Below, one piece after another: positions 5,085-5,225 of a stretch of 5,225 bases of DNA. Under the pieces are notes generated by a model. It worked only from the letters and a program-made list of their open reading frames with translations. It made no database searches and was not told the origin of the DNA. Location: the NCBI GenBank assembly GCA_027077185.1, contig JALTGJ010000041.1, forward strand, positions 1-5,225, written 5' to 3'. The DNA comes from Spirochaetales bacterium (GTDB lineage Bacteria > Spirochaetota > Spirochaetia > B11-G9). Positions within the stretch are counted from its first letter, which is position 1, and every line of letters starts with the position of its first letter. The position numbers and the translations under genes are program-made.

Positions 5085-5225
5085 AGAAGCCTCTTCCTGA
5101 GTGGAATTATATTGTCAAGACTTTAAGGAAAATTTCAAAGGCTAGTGTAACTCCAACAGTTTTTGACTACTCCTACAGAAAGAGTACACCTTTCCAGATA
5201 CTAATCTCAACTATTATATCCCTCC
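5075..5225 (+). CDS. nth: Endonuclease III, N-terminal fragment (cut by window edge)
   Basis: The first 50 codons are present, opening in a different frame from ispF with the ATG at 5075 and overlapping the ispF end by 10 bases. An in-frame TGA at 5066-5068 makes this ATG the first usable one. After a variable N-terminus, residues about 37-50 (STPFQILISTIISL) match the first helix of the HhH-GPD fold of endonuclease III, where E. coli has SSPFELLIAVLLS. The catalytic Lys and Asp, the helix-hairpin-helix and the Fe-S cluster cysteines lie beyond the window. The family removes oxidised pyrimidines in base-excision repair and cleaves the abasic site. The call rests on a short match plus position; another HhH-GPD glycosylase such as MutY is less likely given the start. 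Confidence 0.75.
   Translation, partial: MGVEKPLPEWNYIVKTLRKISKASVTPTVFDYSYRKSTPFQILISTIISL

Overview
The window is AT-rich bacterial DNA, densely packed with genes on both strands. It holds eight conserved genes, two of them cut by the window edges, and one possible small ORF. The order carD-ispD-ispF-nth, beside a YegS-type lipid kinase and a PlsC-type acyltransferase, suggests a spirochaete with the MEP (non-mevalonate) isoprenoid pathway. That assignment is inferred from gene order and composition and is moderate to weak, because carD-ispD-ispF clusters also occur in other phyla.

Layout from left to right. (1) Positions 1-726 (+) hold the C-terminal part of an aldo/keto reductase. (2) Positions 727-958 are a non-coding gap. 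It contains an inverted-repeat-bounded segment with two promoter-like TATAAT boxes, then a GC-rich, degenerately repeated stretch, then a good Shine-Dalgarno. (3) Positions 959-1552 (+) encode a YigZ/IMPACT-family protein. (4) On the minus strand, converging on yigZ with a 14-bp tail overlap, lie a YegS/DgkB-like lipid kinase (2215-3129) and a PlsC-type acyltransferase (1539-2210), which look like a two-gene lipid operon. (5) A 119-bp divergent regulatory region (3130-3248) carries an extended -10 promoter for the lipid operon and a near-consensus promoter for carD. The carD promoter is placed so that the mRNA probably begins at or next to the ATG. (6) Positions 3249-5225 (+) hold carD, ispD, a 154-bp gap filled by an unannotated 53-codon ORF, ispF, and the start of nth.

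How the genes fit together. IspD and IspF catalyse the third and fifth steps of the MEP pathway to isoprenoid precursors. CarD binds RNA polymerase and stabilises open complexes; in this layout it would be co-transcribed with the isoprenoid genes. The kinase and acyltransferase act on glycerolipids at the membrane. Nth is a base-excision repair glycosylase. I did not find a clearly new multi-gene system. The points most worth checking are the hidden ORF between ispD and ispF, the repeat array before yigZ, the apparently leaderless carD start, and active-site substitutions in PlsC and IspD.
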